DNA of 64,000 nt from Saccoglossus kowalevskii (Eukaryota; Hemichordata; Enteropneusta; Harrimaniidae). The stretch is from NCBI RefSeq assembly GCF_000003605.2, contig NW_003149765.1:504688-568687 (forward strand). The letters run 5' to 3'. Position 1 is the stretch's first letter; each line of letters opens with the position of its first letter. Positions 52,191 through 64,000 of the stretch are shown here, piece by piece. A program made the position numbers and the translations under genes. Below the pieces are notes generated by a model, which was given only the letters and a program-made list of their open reading frames with translations, did no database searches and had not been told where the DNA came from.

Positions 52191-55100
52191 ACGTCCGACT
52201 AGCATTGCCTAGACCAAGGACCGTGCATCTTGACCCTATGCCGTACCGACCAACTGGAAAACAGAAAATAAAATTGCGTTAATAAATTAAAAACAAGTGT
52301 TACTGGCATGTCTTTGAATGTACATTATTTAAAATCGTCGGAGATATGCTACAAAGTGCTTGTGATTATCCATAATCCCACGTGGTTTGTAACAGACACT
52401 GGTTCGCAATACACTGTGAAAAACATACATTTTACTCAAAATGTTTTTCTTCTCCCCAAATTTCAATTGTTTTGCTAGAGTACTAGTGATTTTTTGTCAA
52501 CAGCAAATCAAATTAACCATACCATATTACTTCTTACATAACTAAGGAATTTTCAGCACCTGGTTGTCTTCGCATAGATTAAACAACGAAATATGCACTT
52601 TAGTTGCCAGGTGACGAGGATGTATATATGTTGGTCACGTGATTATGTTGCACAAAACCTAGATTCGCGGCATTTTTAGCAGCTGTATAAATTGTCTCTC
52701 ACCAGATTTTGAGGTTGATTTGACATGCTGATAACACATTGCAAATGGTACTTTTGAATAACAAATACTGAAGACTCCTCAGGAATTTAATAGGGTTCTG
52801 AGTAGTAAAAATAATCAAAGGTGCGAATCACAGGGAGGTCTGGGTAATTTATAGTGCCATGGGCTAGCATACAAGAAGACGAACGTTATACATTCCATGC
52901 TCCCTGGCACATTCCATTTTGTGGTCACTTTAAAAGAAAAACAATAACAAATAAGGAAATACTTGCGATGGCTAGCATTGTAGAGCGTTGCTGTTGCCTC
53001 TGTGGATATGCGGTATTTAATTGGATTATAGCCAAAAAAAATCTCCCTGGTGAAATTGTTTCGAGTTTTCCAAAATCGATGCAGATGCAAGATATTTTTA
53101 ATTTTTATTTTAAAATTGTATTAAAACATGTGCTTTTATTTCGTATTAAACAACGTTCGGCCGAATTACATAAGCAACAAAATTAAATAAGCAATCTTGA
53201 TTCCTAGCTATGATCTAAGTCTTTCATGCGAATATGCTTTCTGAAATGTAATTATTCGATTATGGTGACAAAGTAGCGAACAATGGTTGAAAAAGACATT
53301 CAGGTAAGAGCACCAATATAGTGGCATGTAGCGATCAACAGGGGGTGTAATTTGTTGGCAAACAAGCGAGGGAAAACTCACATTTTGTTGGTTTGGGTCT
53401 CTCCATCGGCCAGTATTTAAAACCTTCTTTGGCTCTTGTGTTAAAACTAGTCCTTCGTATGCCAGTGCTTGGCCTTGGTTTTACTTTCATAGCATACGAG
53501 CCCGGTAATTGTCCGTTAAGTCCCGTCACTATGTGTTGATGAAATGGTCTGTCAGTTAAGGGTTTTACGGTGCCATCTTGGTTATAGCGCAACAACATTG
53601 GAGGCGCTGACTTCGGTCTCATCAGCCCTGTATACTTATTTGGATCGTTACATCTTTTCTGTACCAGAGCTATAGTTGGGGAAAAAAATCAATTATGTAT
53701 TAAGACAACAAACCACGTAATACATGAAATGAAAGACGAAAAAGCCAGTTTTTACATTGCTTTTTTGGACACGTCTCCAAACCCTACCTGACCCTCTAGT
53801 TTACAACTTAAATAGTCTCGGTCGATTGAATGTATAAATTATATCCTTTCAGGATCCGGGTTCAGGTGTCATGGCTTCTAATCAGTTGGTCCGTAACTGT
53901 TAATAATTCAACGCAGATCCGTGCTCGAGCATGACATCATTAATTTGGCGTGGCTTCACATATACTCCTATATAATTAATTTTGCAAGGGTGTCTAAACT
54001 TCTTTACTCGTAAAATTGAAACAGGTACATACTGGGAAAAAATATGAGATTTCATTTCGCGGATACCAAGGCAACTTACTCGGGATGTAATTTGAAATTT
54101 AACTCTCAATTAATAATTTTTTTTCGGTGTAGTTGGAGATTTACGTCTTCACATGTTTGTTGTCACTAAACTAGTCATTAAGAAATGACAAATTGACAAG
54201 TTTTTTTTCAGAATGTTTGAAGTGTTTTGAATCGGTGCGTTTAGATAGGTAGACATTTGATATTTTAATTCATTTGAGGGAATACTAGTTCATAAATAAA
54301 ATTACACGCATCGGTGGTCTAAATATAAGCAAAATGGCCACGGTTGTTTCGCTCAACACAATTTGGAAGACAAGTAGAACATATAACAACAATACCACGA
54401 CATATAATTATAGTAATATTACAATATATATTATTGAGATGGTATCACCATGGATACAATTAAAAAGGTCTCTGGAAATGTTTGGGTTCCCCTCATGCTT
54501 ATTTAGCCACATTTTCTGGACCATTATTAAAACGATAATCGGCTTATAGAACCATGAATGAAGCGCGTACTTTTGTGTACAGTAATTGAATCGGAAAAGA
54601 CCTCGGGCATCGCTATACGATACACGCCACAACATCGGGCTATCTTTTGCGATGAGTACAGTCTATTCGATTAACTGGGTCGATCGTCATAATAGTTGGG
54701 AACCAAAAGTTCCGAACAATTGGTCTGAATTGATGGGCATCCATCAGATCCGCATACAGGGTCGTTAATTATATTTAGGGGTGTTTTCAAGAAAGAAACG
54801 TGATTTCAAGGTGAGAAAGGTAGCGATAGGGGTGTCCTTGTGTCAGTAGTCATAAACGTAACGGGACGAGTCGTTGTTATCATGTCTGTGAGAAAATATG
54901 GCTAGAGTGAATCACTCGTAATCTTGAATATCCAAATGTGTTGTTCTATAAACACGAAACATTGAATCTATTTGAAATCAGTGCTGTGCCACAGTTATTA
55001 CATTTTATTTCTGATTTACATTTAGAAATTATTCAATAAAACACATACACTGGAATGGTTGATTCGTTAATGACACCAGAAAGACAATAAATAGCATTCC

Positions 55101-56858
55101 CATGAGTACGATACAAATAATTACGCCTCACTAGGCTGTCTCCTCGGTTATCGCGGACAACAGGCGACTGTTTGTTAGCTACTCGGTGACAAGGGTCATG
55201 TGCGGTTAACTTATAAATTCGAAAACAATGATTTCCAGTGTGCCGTCATCACGATTTAACATGTTTGCTCAAATGTACGTCACTAAGCAATCGATACGAG
55301 CCAAAGCGCCAGATAAATACAATTTTCGTAATAATGTTAGCACACGGTAAGATGCTTTTGAGAAACAAATATTCCAAAAAAAGCGATAGATAAAAGAAAA
55401 TGTATGTAACTTTGAATCAAGTGACGTTATAAGGTAGACCCCCAGGGCATATTAATTGGGCTGGGTGTTAGTTTAAGTCGTATATTATTTGAACACCTTA
55501 TTGGGGGTGTAAACTTTATTCAACTAACTATTTTCATAAACAAACGGTCTGAAAAGTACAAAAAAAAACCTCACAACTTGGCCCCATTTACCCCGAGAAC
55601 AAACAGCAGCAAAAACCCATGCTATTATACTTGCACCATGAACCCTGTGAGAAATAGCGCTCTGAATGCAAAATAAGCGAATCGACGGGCTTTACAAAAT
55701 AAAAAGGACTGGGCATACAAAGATCGGTTCTAAACTGGACGCGAAGTGATAAATAAATAAATGATTGAACAGCAAACTTACTTTGGTAGGGGTCTCTCAG
55801 CGACGGCGTATTTTTTGCCGATATATCGAATGTTGTGCACTGCAATGAAAATAGAACATGTCGGCACATAAATTAATGATGTCTGTTGCATTATTAATTC
55901 TGTCCACACATAAACCTGCAAAATGTCAATGCAGGTTAACGATGCGCATTGTGTTCATAATATTACCAATAACTTAATAACGATTCTTTCTAAACGCCAT
56001 GATGTATTTTTTACGCCAAAAAAATTCTTTTAAACTGTGACCTGTATTTATATATATCAGCTCACTTATAATCAAAATGTCAATCCGTTTATTGGCATAG
56101 ATAACGTAAATCTCGTCAGTGGGCGTATCTGATAAGTTAGCGCGTTCGAACTGAGCTTAATGGTACTTTAGCAAAACGCGTTAAAGTGGACCACATTGTC
56201 GCTACCTCTTGAACAACAACGCTCTTAAACTACCACTAGCAACAAACTTAATGTAAAACAGGAAATCGATACCGCACACATACAATGTGTTCACTGTTGC
56301 TTAATGCTTCGTAGTCCAGTTCATAACGCTAAAAGTTGACCCCCCTCCTTTTTTTAATTTGGCAACTGAAATTGAGCACGTTTATTTCCTATCAGGGACA
56401 CCTGTGGAACGGTACATTCGTTTCTTTTCTTTTTTTTCTTCTGAAGTTGTAATAAAATTCAGGTCATGATATATTAGGTTTCTAAGTTTAGTTATTTGAG
56501 ATGATTTTGTTGAACGCAGACACGTCATAGGAAACTGAATAGGGGTGAACGTTCGGGTGGTGATTTACAATACTGGGTACACGGACGGCAAGGGCACATC
56601 GCTTCCGCCATCTGTATAATTATCAGATTCATGTTCGCTTCAACACGTTGCGTGACAACCATTGTTCGGACCGTTACACAGCGGTACTTTCTTGCCGCAT
56701 ACATACGCATGTATTTACCGTTAGAAACGCATCGTCCCCCATTTACATTTCCGATAGCTATCCGTAACCATGACACTTACCTTAATTTTCATTTTACTCC
56801 AGTGGTCCGTTCTTCCCTGTGGAAGTTTCACGGGATCGTGTCTCGACCACCACGTCAT
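52189..56858 (-). CDS. Small basic Pro/Arg/Lys-rich protein of unknown family (4 coding exons)
   Basis: Coding exons in order: 56858-56781, 55839-55782, 53669-53382, 52253-52189. All have GT-AG borders and matching phases, giving 162 residues. The ATG exon (start MTWWSRHDPVKLPQG) follows a strong TTTTTACAG acceptor, so an untranslated exon lies further right. The middle exon holds NKYTGLMRPKSAPPMLLRYN, DRPFHQHIVTGLNGQLPGSY and KVKPRPSTGIRRTSFNTR. The end reads FGRYGIGSR and its TAA overlaps an AATAAA. There is no signal peptide, membrane segment or catalytic motif. Composition (short aromatic-Pro-Arg motifs, little secondary structure) resembles ciliary or sperm microtubule inner proteins, but this is only a resemblance. 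The last exon is the least certain part. Confidence 0.65.
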
Positions 56859-59299
56859 ACTGTAAAAATAAAAAAAGAGCTATGTAATGTTTCTCTATTC
56901 TGTCCTATTTCATGTACCGATATTTGTGCTTGAGAAGAGCCAATATGATCACAAACAAACTGAGCTCCTCGACGCCATTAAGCACTTACTCCGATTTTCG
57001 AGGGTTGCTGTGTTGGAGAAGATCGTACCCTGCTGGCATTGTCAGTATTCACCAATCAGTCACTCGTCTATAGCCCCGATGTATAGCTGTTGTCTGCTGT
57101 ACAGCGACGTCCTCACTGTATATAGAATTCAGGGCCACCTACCGTTATTACACAAACGCTGACACAAAGAACAGAACAGCGATCGAGCGTACCTCCTCAT
57201 TTGCATAACAATAACTGGTTACTACAACAAAGCGGGTTTATGGGTATGAGCAGTCAAACAGTTGCACGAACTTTACAAACACGTATCAAACAATCGCAAG
57301 GAGGCTTAGGACAGTACAACAACGTCACAACTCAATAACGCCACATACAGTCCAGATCGATGCCTTTTTCTAAAACTAACACAAGAAAGCAAAGACGGGC
57401 ACAATAACACTGTACAATCGATGCTATCCCCTGTATATTTGCAATGAATGGAAATATACGTGCCTACTGGGACATTATATTATAAAGGCAAACAATTACA
57501 CTTAATACAGTAGGTAATTCAATTAAAAATTGTTATACAAAACAATAAATGACATAGAATGTCTACTGGCAACTGATATTCATTACAAGTCGAATAGGGG
57601 TATACAGAAAATATGTCTGTTTTAAATATCATTGAGAAAAGAAACTTTGAAACGTCTGGTTTATTGAATAACTACCAAGGACTATGATAAACTTCTGCCA
57701 TTTTCTGCTTATTATTATATTTATCGGTCGTGGCAGCTTTCACAAATTTAAAAGACCGGCTGTATATATCGTTTTTGAATCACTGTCATATCTCGCATAT
57801 CTGTGTTAAACGCATCGACAAACTGTGATGTTTAATTGTTTGGAGATAATGATGTGAGCTTCACGATTTCAAATAAACGGGAAGATGTCGAGGTCGCTTT
57901 TGAACAATGAAAGGAAAGGAAATAAATAACATAACGCATTGCCAATATACTTAGTGGTATGCGACTCAATGCTATTGGAGATATCAATTTATCATAAATA
58001 CCAAAGAGCTATAGAACCGTATGATATATGTGTGAACTTCATATAGTTGGACAGTTCTGCATAAACCCATTTACGACGACAAGTACCGTCACATAAAACA
58101 AATAATAAGTTGCAAAAAACTAAACATATCTGTGGGAAAATAAAAGCGTGACCCAGTGAATTGGTACTGTATTGAATATAATCATTAGAGGTTATTCGCG
58201 GCAAACTAACAAATAATACCGCGCTATATCACAATTGTTGACGTTCGATATTAACATTACTCGAAACGCGTGATAATTATTATTTCATTGGCCGTGTGTT
58301 ATGCCAACTAACTACTGTCCCGTCTAAATCCAGACAGTAAATCATTCAGTATACACGGGTACGTCTCCGGGACAATATAATACTGAGTAAGTTGCGTTAA
58401 ACTGGATTTCTCAACCAATCAAATCTCTACCGCGATAGTTTTGATAGATGCCAAGATGGCCATCTAAATATAAATTTGGCAATATTTTTTGTCCTAGTAA
58501 AGATATCTTAATAAAGTTGGTGTCTTCATATATATTTTTGGACCAATAAGTTTAAATTTAAACCAGTCAAATATTTTTTCATATCATCAAAATGCCGAGA
58601 ACGTAATGTGGGCAAAACACAAGTTTTTCTAATTCTACTAATAGAAGTAAGGGTGAAATATGATCAATACAAGCTCTTCTGAAACCATTCTGTTCATCTA
58701 AAATAATGCCTTGTGAGTTATTATGGAGTCACCCAAGAGTCAATTGTGACAAAAGATCCAATGGAACACAGTGAAATGACAATGTATCTTAAGAATTACA
58801 ATTAAACTATGTAAAATACAGTAATTTAAAAACACATGTCACGAACTGCCGTGTTACTTAATTACATGTATATAATTATATTCAAAGTAGAGACACATAG
58901 TAAGATGCTGTACTAACTGATATAAGAGGTACTGATTTTTTCACAATGTATGGTCTGGCATAGATACAATAAAAAAAGAGGTTATGATACAGAGATACTG
59001 TCCCCCCCCCCATGTTCAATGCAAGTATATAGTAGGAATCTATGTGTACATTTATCATAATACATAATAAACGGGGGATGCAAGTATCCGAAACGACTTA
59101 AAACGAATTTATGGCAATGTGTGGCAAGACGTATATTAAGTGTCGGGTTTGATTGCAATCAGTCAAGGCATGCCATATATGTGGCATCCGAAAAACTGTT
59201 CTTAAACTTCAGATTTCAGAGAATGCGTACATTATAGAACACAACGCACACACAGAAATGAATACATTTCACCTGAGCGAGGATTAAAATGATAACTGA
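56859..59299. other. Spacer upstream of the minus-strand small gene
   Basis: Probably includes its 5' UTR exon and promoter, not located. A C-homopolymer lies near 59003. No coding region or RNA gene recognised. Confidence 0.4.
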
Positions 59300-59715
59300 A
59301 AAATAAACGGGTATTGCGAATTTGTTTTCTGTTCTTATTCGAACCCATATGCAATCACTATCTCGGCTACGATGTTCATCACATTGTTCACTTATTGAAA
59401 AAGACAGAGGTCATCTAGAAAGAGATCAACGTACGTGCGAGCTTTGCAATATGAATTCTATTGAAAATGAGTTCCATTCTTTATTTGTTTGTAATTGTTA
59501 TAACCACATTAGATGTTTCTATATCCTACACTATTACTGCACCCCACTAACTGTAAATAAATTTATCGAATTACTCAAAACGATGTACTTCTACAGCGTT
59601 TAGCTGAGTTTGTATTTAATTTAGGAGGGAAGCCGCTGAAATATTGTAAATAATTTAAATATTTTGTATTTAATGTTTTCGGCCGATGGCCATGTATCAG
59701 TTAATAAAGATTCTA
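59300..59715 (+). mobile_element. 3' end of a second non-LTR retrotransposon (LINE)
   Basis: The frame at 59322-59603 reads SRLRCSSHCSLIEKDRG, then RTCELCNMNSIENEFHSLF-V-C, the C-terminal Cys knuckle (CxxC...H...C) of LINE ORF2 proteins, and ends in a stop after the usual short tail. About 100 bases of 3' UTR follow, with CGGCCGATGGCCATG and TTAATAAAGATTCT near the end. 5'-truncated. It differs clearly in sequence from the LINE tail at 33 kb, so it is another family or lineage. Confidence 0.8.
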
Positions 59716-60222
59716 CCGAGGTAAAAGAAATTTCGTTTTAATATGATACCATATACAACACAGTGTCTCATTTACAACTATTTCTAGATAGCTTATAATT
59801 GAACTAGTGCTAAATATGAATTCGATGATCTACTGAGCACGCACCCAGTGGAAATATTGACTTAGTTAAGCATCACAAATAATTATGTGCTTAGGAGTTG
59901 AAATTTTTTTTACATCAGAATATTTAAAATTTCGTTGTCCCAATGAATTGGAAGATGGGATGTCAAATTAATGAACGAAAAGGATATCAAACCAAGGAAC
60001 TGGAAAATAGGACATCAGATTGATGAATGGGACAGATTATATGTGCAACCAATTAACTAGTAGATAAGACGTCAGATTACTGAACTGATCGGACCATCAG
60101 AGCAATGAGCAGTCAGTCAAAAGACCATTGAAGTCGAGTGTAGGGGTAAAACTCAACACCACAACATTCAACTGTTATTATTCATGTTCAAAGATTAACT
60201 GCAACCATGTTAGTAAAACAAA
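59716..60222. other. Spacer between LINE tail and TSR1 3' end
   Basis: No gene recognised. Confidence 0.4.
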
Positions 60223-60228
60223 TTTATT
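60223..60228 (-). terminator. Candidate polyadenylation signal of TSR1
   Basis: TTTATT on the plus strand, AATAAA on the minus strand, about 145 bases after the TSR1 stop codon. Confidence 0.5.
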
Positions 60229-60369
60229 TTTTGTTTTGTTTACATCCAATAATACCTTACGTAAAGTCCATTTCACTAAAAAAAAATAATAAATGAATAG
60301 ATACATTAAAACTGATAATTCAGTAGATTATATTAAACTGTGTTTTTGAATGCTGTTGCTAGGAAACCA

Positions 60370-63300
60370 TTATTCCATTTCTTCATCCTCGTTTTCATCT
60401 GAAGTCGGTATTTTGATCTTGAGGTCAAGAGGAACATAAGGGTCAAATGTCCATTTTGGATATACACGTTTGTAAATATTCATAAGTACTGTATCTTGCG
60501 ATTTGAGCTGTCTATCAAACACACATTTCATATGACCATGGGTGCCTGAGAAGAAAAAAAAACTTACATTAAGCTATATGCTACATATATCATAGGCAAG
60601 CATCAGTTATCTATCAGCAGAAATCCACAACTCATAAGAAAGCTAAATATCACTTTTTTATCAACCCCATTCAAGAGGATACATTATATTTTATATATAA
60701 ACTCACTGCACTAGGCATACAATCATCCAGTGATGTGATATGCCACCAATGGATTCTTTCATACTGACTAACTCAACTTACCAATCGGCTCTTTGATATG
60801 CCCTCTTCTTCCCCACTTGGTACGTAACTCAATTGGTTTAAACCACTGTATGTCCTCTGTACAAAAGCAAAGTACATATAAAAGAAATCAGATAAGCATA
60901 TTTAAGTATAGTTACCATTATTGGATCACTCTGTAGTACAATCTTTTACCTCATATAGAACTCTGTTGTACAGTGAAACAACAAGTAATTCTAAAAAAAT
61001 GTCTGAATTGCCCATACAATAATTAGAATACCTGCTGATTATTGATTGACCTATGACAGCTATGCTGTCTATTTCTTAAGCTGGTGTAGTATATAGTCAT
61101 AACATAAATATATGCTCATATATACTAAATATACTACCCAACAATGCTGATAACTGAGGACCAACTATTATATTATATCTATTAAAAGTGCATCTCCAAT
61201 AGGAGCGTACATACACCAAACACTGCATGTATTATATGCACGATCATTAAAATATGATTTATTTTGACAATAGACAAACTTCTGTCAACAGAAGCGAATG
61301 TGTTGCTAATAGAGAAAAATACTCCACCACTGATTTAACTCAATATTTACAAGCAATTTCATCTTATAAATATATTTGTAGAGAGAGACGGCATCTGCAA
61401 CCTATCTGGACATTACTTGGCAAATGACCATAAGTTGTCATCTACTCATCAGACTTACCTCGATTGAAGAACATGTATCGAACAACTGACTTCTTCTTAT
61501 TAATTTTAAGCGGGTGCCCACTTAGTACTGCTCTTTTGCACACTATCCTGTCTGGGTTTACACCAAGCAATGTTCCAGTAGCTACTAAATTATGACAGCC
61601 TAGGGAGTCAAAAAAAGAAGAAGACAATTAATCTTAATAATCTTCACATGTGCAATGATTTTCTGTTACTATATGTCAGTCTTCTACACAACAGTCATTG
61701 AAAATTACACAGTCAATGTCAATTTTGTCAACATTGTCTTTATGTGCTCAACATAAGACAGCAAAAAATAAAAGAAAAACATAGAACACAAGTGAAAGTA
61801 AAGCAAGTTGAGGAAATGGTCACCTTCCAACCATATGTGGTCAAAAAAATATGTGCACCTGTAACCTAATATGGATGAATATTATACCAGCTTTGATCCA
61901 AGTAGGCCAGGAAATCTTTGAGAAGCCGCCTCGGACACATAAAAAATGATAATTTAATGTTTTTACATACAATTGGCTGTCAATATTGAATTAATCACAA
62001 CAAATATGTTGGGAAAGACGCATCTCTTGATATTCTATCAATGTACTAAGATTAAACAGAAAAGGTGATTTCTTTCAAGAGAAACTGGCATGGAAATCAT
62101 AACAGAGAAAATAGCCACCAGTCAGCAATAATCGTTCAAATCACACAAGGAACAATTTCATGCACTTGTAAAACAAAATCAATGACCTATTTAAATGTGT
62201 CAATTGAAGTTGGTGCGGATAGTACATGTACATGTATAATGGTAGGTTAGTAAAGTGCTGTTATTTTTCTTACTGATGCCTGATACAAGACATTCATATT
62301 TCTACTGTGCAAATGTAGTTCAGTGGATTTTAATTTTGCTATTTTCGCTGATAAGTGAAATCCACTACAGTACATGGTTGTATCTATTAGGATTGACACT
62401 CATATGACAGATATTATTCAAACTGAAGCCAGTATATTTGTACATTTTTTTGTATTTGTGTTGAATGAGATCAATCAAGGCATGTCAGACATATGGCTTT
62501 GGAACAGCATTCGTTGAAACAAAATGACCACCAGTCAGCCATTTTAAATCCGACCTAGGAACAATCTGATCTAAGATATGTATCAAGGTCTCCACATGTT
62601 CAATGTGTATACTAAAGGTGAATGAAATATGTTGATACACAAGCAACTTCAAGAACTGCAGAAATGTTGATGAACAAAAATGGCAGCCATTCAGCCATCT
62701 TGAATAGGATCATGACACAAATGCATGTCAGTCAAATGGCCCTGGAACAGCATTTTTTAAACAAAATGGATGCCAGTCAGCCATTTTGAATTCGATGTGG
62801 AAAAAAAAAGATATGCATTATTAAGGACCAATTATTTTTATGAACATACAAATGAAATATGTCCAACCAAAATCTAGTTCCAGAATAGCAAAAATGCGTG
62901 ATTTTGATGAATTTTTAGTACTAAAATGGCTGCCATTAGACTACCTTGAATTGGATCATGAAATGAATGTGTGTCATTATGTATGATATGTGTGATGTAC
63001 ACGTATAGTTTGAATGTGAACAGTCAAGGTATGTCTGAAATACAGGTATGGACGTGAAATTATACCAACTTATGTATGTATGTCTGTCTTACTAACTCAC
63101 CATCAATGCCTTCTTTAAATACCATTATAGAAGTAGGTGGGAAAGTGATAGGCGCATATATAGTAGCAACTGTCACTGCATCACTGACCAAAAACCTCTC
63201 ATACTGAAATGAAAAGAATATTCACAAAATTATATTATTGATGTAACCAATATGACTCAAACTCAAATGAAATATGTATTCATATGCTCATCTCCTCTCA

Positions 63301-63887
63301 CATACATCTTAGGTAGATTGGGATAGGACAACCAGGGAAGAGAAGAATTTATTCATGACATGATCAGAAAAAAATTGTCACATGTCTGTCTAAGTCAATC
63401 AGAGAAGGGCTGAGAAATGTTTGGTTATAAAAAATGTTTTTGGAGTTATTTTTTTTATACAAGCAGTCGGTGGCATTTGGTTTTGACAGACACCAGGGTT
63501 AGACAGGGTTTGGTTCAGATAAGTTTTTGGATCACGGTGTTCGGTACCTTTTGTTTGTCTCCCACTGTATGCTGAGAAAATACAGGAGCTGCTCTAAATC
63601 TTCTACAACCAACTTGGAAGAGTAACAATTCCTGAATAATGTAAACACAGGTATAAAATGTTATTCCTATAAGGTAATCTAGACATAATGCTAAAAGTAT
63701 GAGGTAGTAATTAGTGTGCTCGATGGTCTTTTGAGATCATGTGTTATCTTACTTAGAACTTGAATTTGAAGTGCATTTCTAACACATGAAATGATTGGTC
63801 CAGTATTGGATACACGTTTCTTACCTTTGATTTGATTGGCTTTGTGAAAGATGGATGTTTCTTAATTGCAAAATGTACCACAGACAT
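60370..63887 (-). CDS. TSR1: Pre-rRNA-processing protein TSR1, C-terminal 213 residues
   Basis: Exons in transcript order: 63887-63825, 63631-63548, 63203-63101, 61599-61459, 60856-60782, 60545-60370; all GT-AG with consistent phases. The 5' part of the gene lies beyond the right edge. The translation follows the C-terminus of animal TSR1 closely: [75 protein letters not shown] and [20 protein letters not shown] in order, then a Tyr-Pro-Lys-Trp segment and an acidic end (DENEDEEME). TSR1 is a nuclear/cytoplasmic 40S ribosome assembly factor, related to the GTPase BMS1 but without GTPase activity. BMS1 is excluded because it lacks the [18 protein letters not shown] block and has a long basic tail instead. 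The sequence shows no sign of decay. Confidence 0.97.
61860..63050 (-). repeat. Inverted copy of the 180-1420 dispersed repeat in a TSR1 intron
   Basis: The intron 61600-63100 is filled with phrases such as CCAGTCAGCCATTTTGAAT, AAAATGGCAGCCATTCAGCC and CAAGGCATGTCAGACATATGG, the reverse complement of motifs in the repeat at 180-1420. They recur at roughly 100-250 bp. No coding capacity. Confidence 0.75.
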
Positions 63888-64000
63888 CTAAAAATTGATG
63901 AACATTAATATTACATGTATAATTTCAGTAAAATTAATCATCTTTCTATGTGAACATTACAGTGCTCTGCCCAGAAAAATACCCAAACACTGAAGTTAAT

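Noticed and set aside
52854-53186. 110-codon plus-strand frame inside an intron of the minus-strand small gene
   Set aside because: No family features, an overlapping open frame on the other strand and no splice or poly(A) context; kept only as a note because of its length.
1-64000. LTR, retroviral or Polinton-type elements
   Set aside because: No paired long terminal repeats, capsid-, integrase- or envelope-like frame was recognised; the retroelement pieces present are LINE tails.

Overview
The window is nuclear DNA of an invertebrate animal. The genes are split into many short exons with GT-AG introns, introns and spacers are AT-rich and full of repeats, and the recognisable proteins (adhesion GPCR, cyclic-nucleotide-binding CNBD2-like protein, ribosome factor TSR1) are metazoan. 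Repeats carrying runs of GTCCGTCCG and dispersed non-LTR retrotransposon tails fit a marine invertebrate, perhaps a deuterostome such as a hemichordate or lancelet; that placement is inference. There are two assembly gaps (14843-15095 and 26797-27607). No LTR, retroviral or Polinton-type element was recognised, and no RNA gene.

Layout. 1-1.43 kb: dispersed repeat. 1.48-12.36 kb (+): 3' part of an adhesion GPCR (Ig end, hormone-receptor-like domain, GAIN/GPS, seven TM helices), with a 2.5-kb array of a 50-bp minisatellite in one intron and a TIR-bearing non-autonomous element in another. 12.4-19.8 kb: repeat-rich spacer. 19.85-26.0 kb: a duplicated locus for a small secreted NlpC/P60-like (papain-fold) peptidoglycan-hydrolase-like protein with a natural Gly-Ser linker. 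Copy B (24.38-25.36 kb) is complete with TATA box, 5' UTR exon and signal peptide; copy A (19.86-20.78 kb) has the body only. Two orphan copies of the promoter module lie between them. 25.83-26.69 kb (-): unrecognised coding-like segments convergent with copy B. 27.6-27.97 kb: remnant of a RecQ-like helicase gene. 29.4-34.0 kb: three copies of a 1-1.3 kb tandem repeat, one split by a LINE tail.

35.1-49.7 kb (+): a complete 18-exon gene for a CNBD2-like protein of 706 residues with two cyclic-nucleotide-binding folds. 52.2-56.9 kb (-): a four-coding-exon gene for a basic 162-residue protein of unknown family. 59.3-59.7 kb: a second LINE tail. 60.4-64 kb (-): the last six exons of TSR1, running off the right edge.

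The genes look like independent neighbours, not a functional cluster. The item most worth attention is the duplicated NlpC/P60-like locus: a bacterial-type cell-wall hydrolase fold inside an intron-bearing animal gene with an export signal, which suggests a domesticated, horizontally acquired antibacterial or digestive enzyme.
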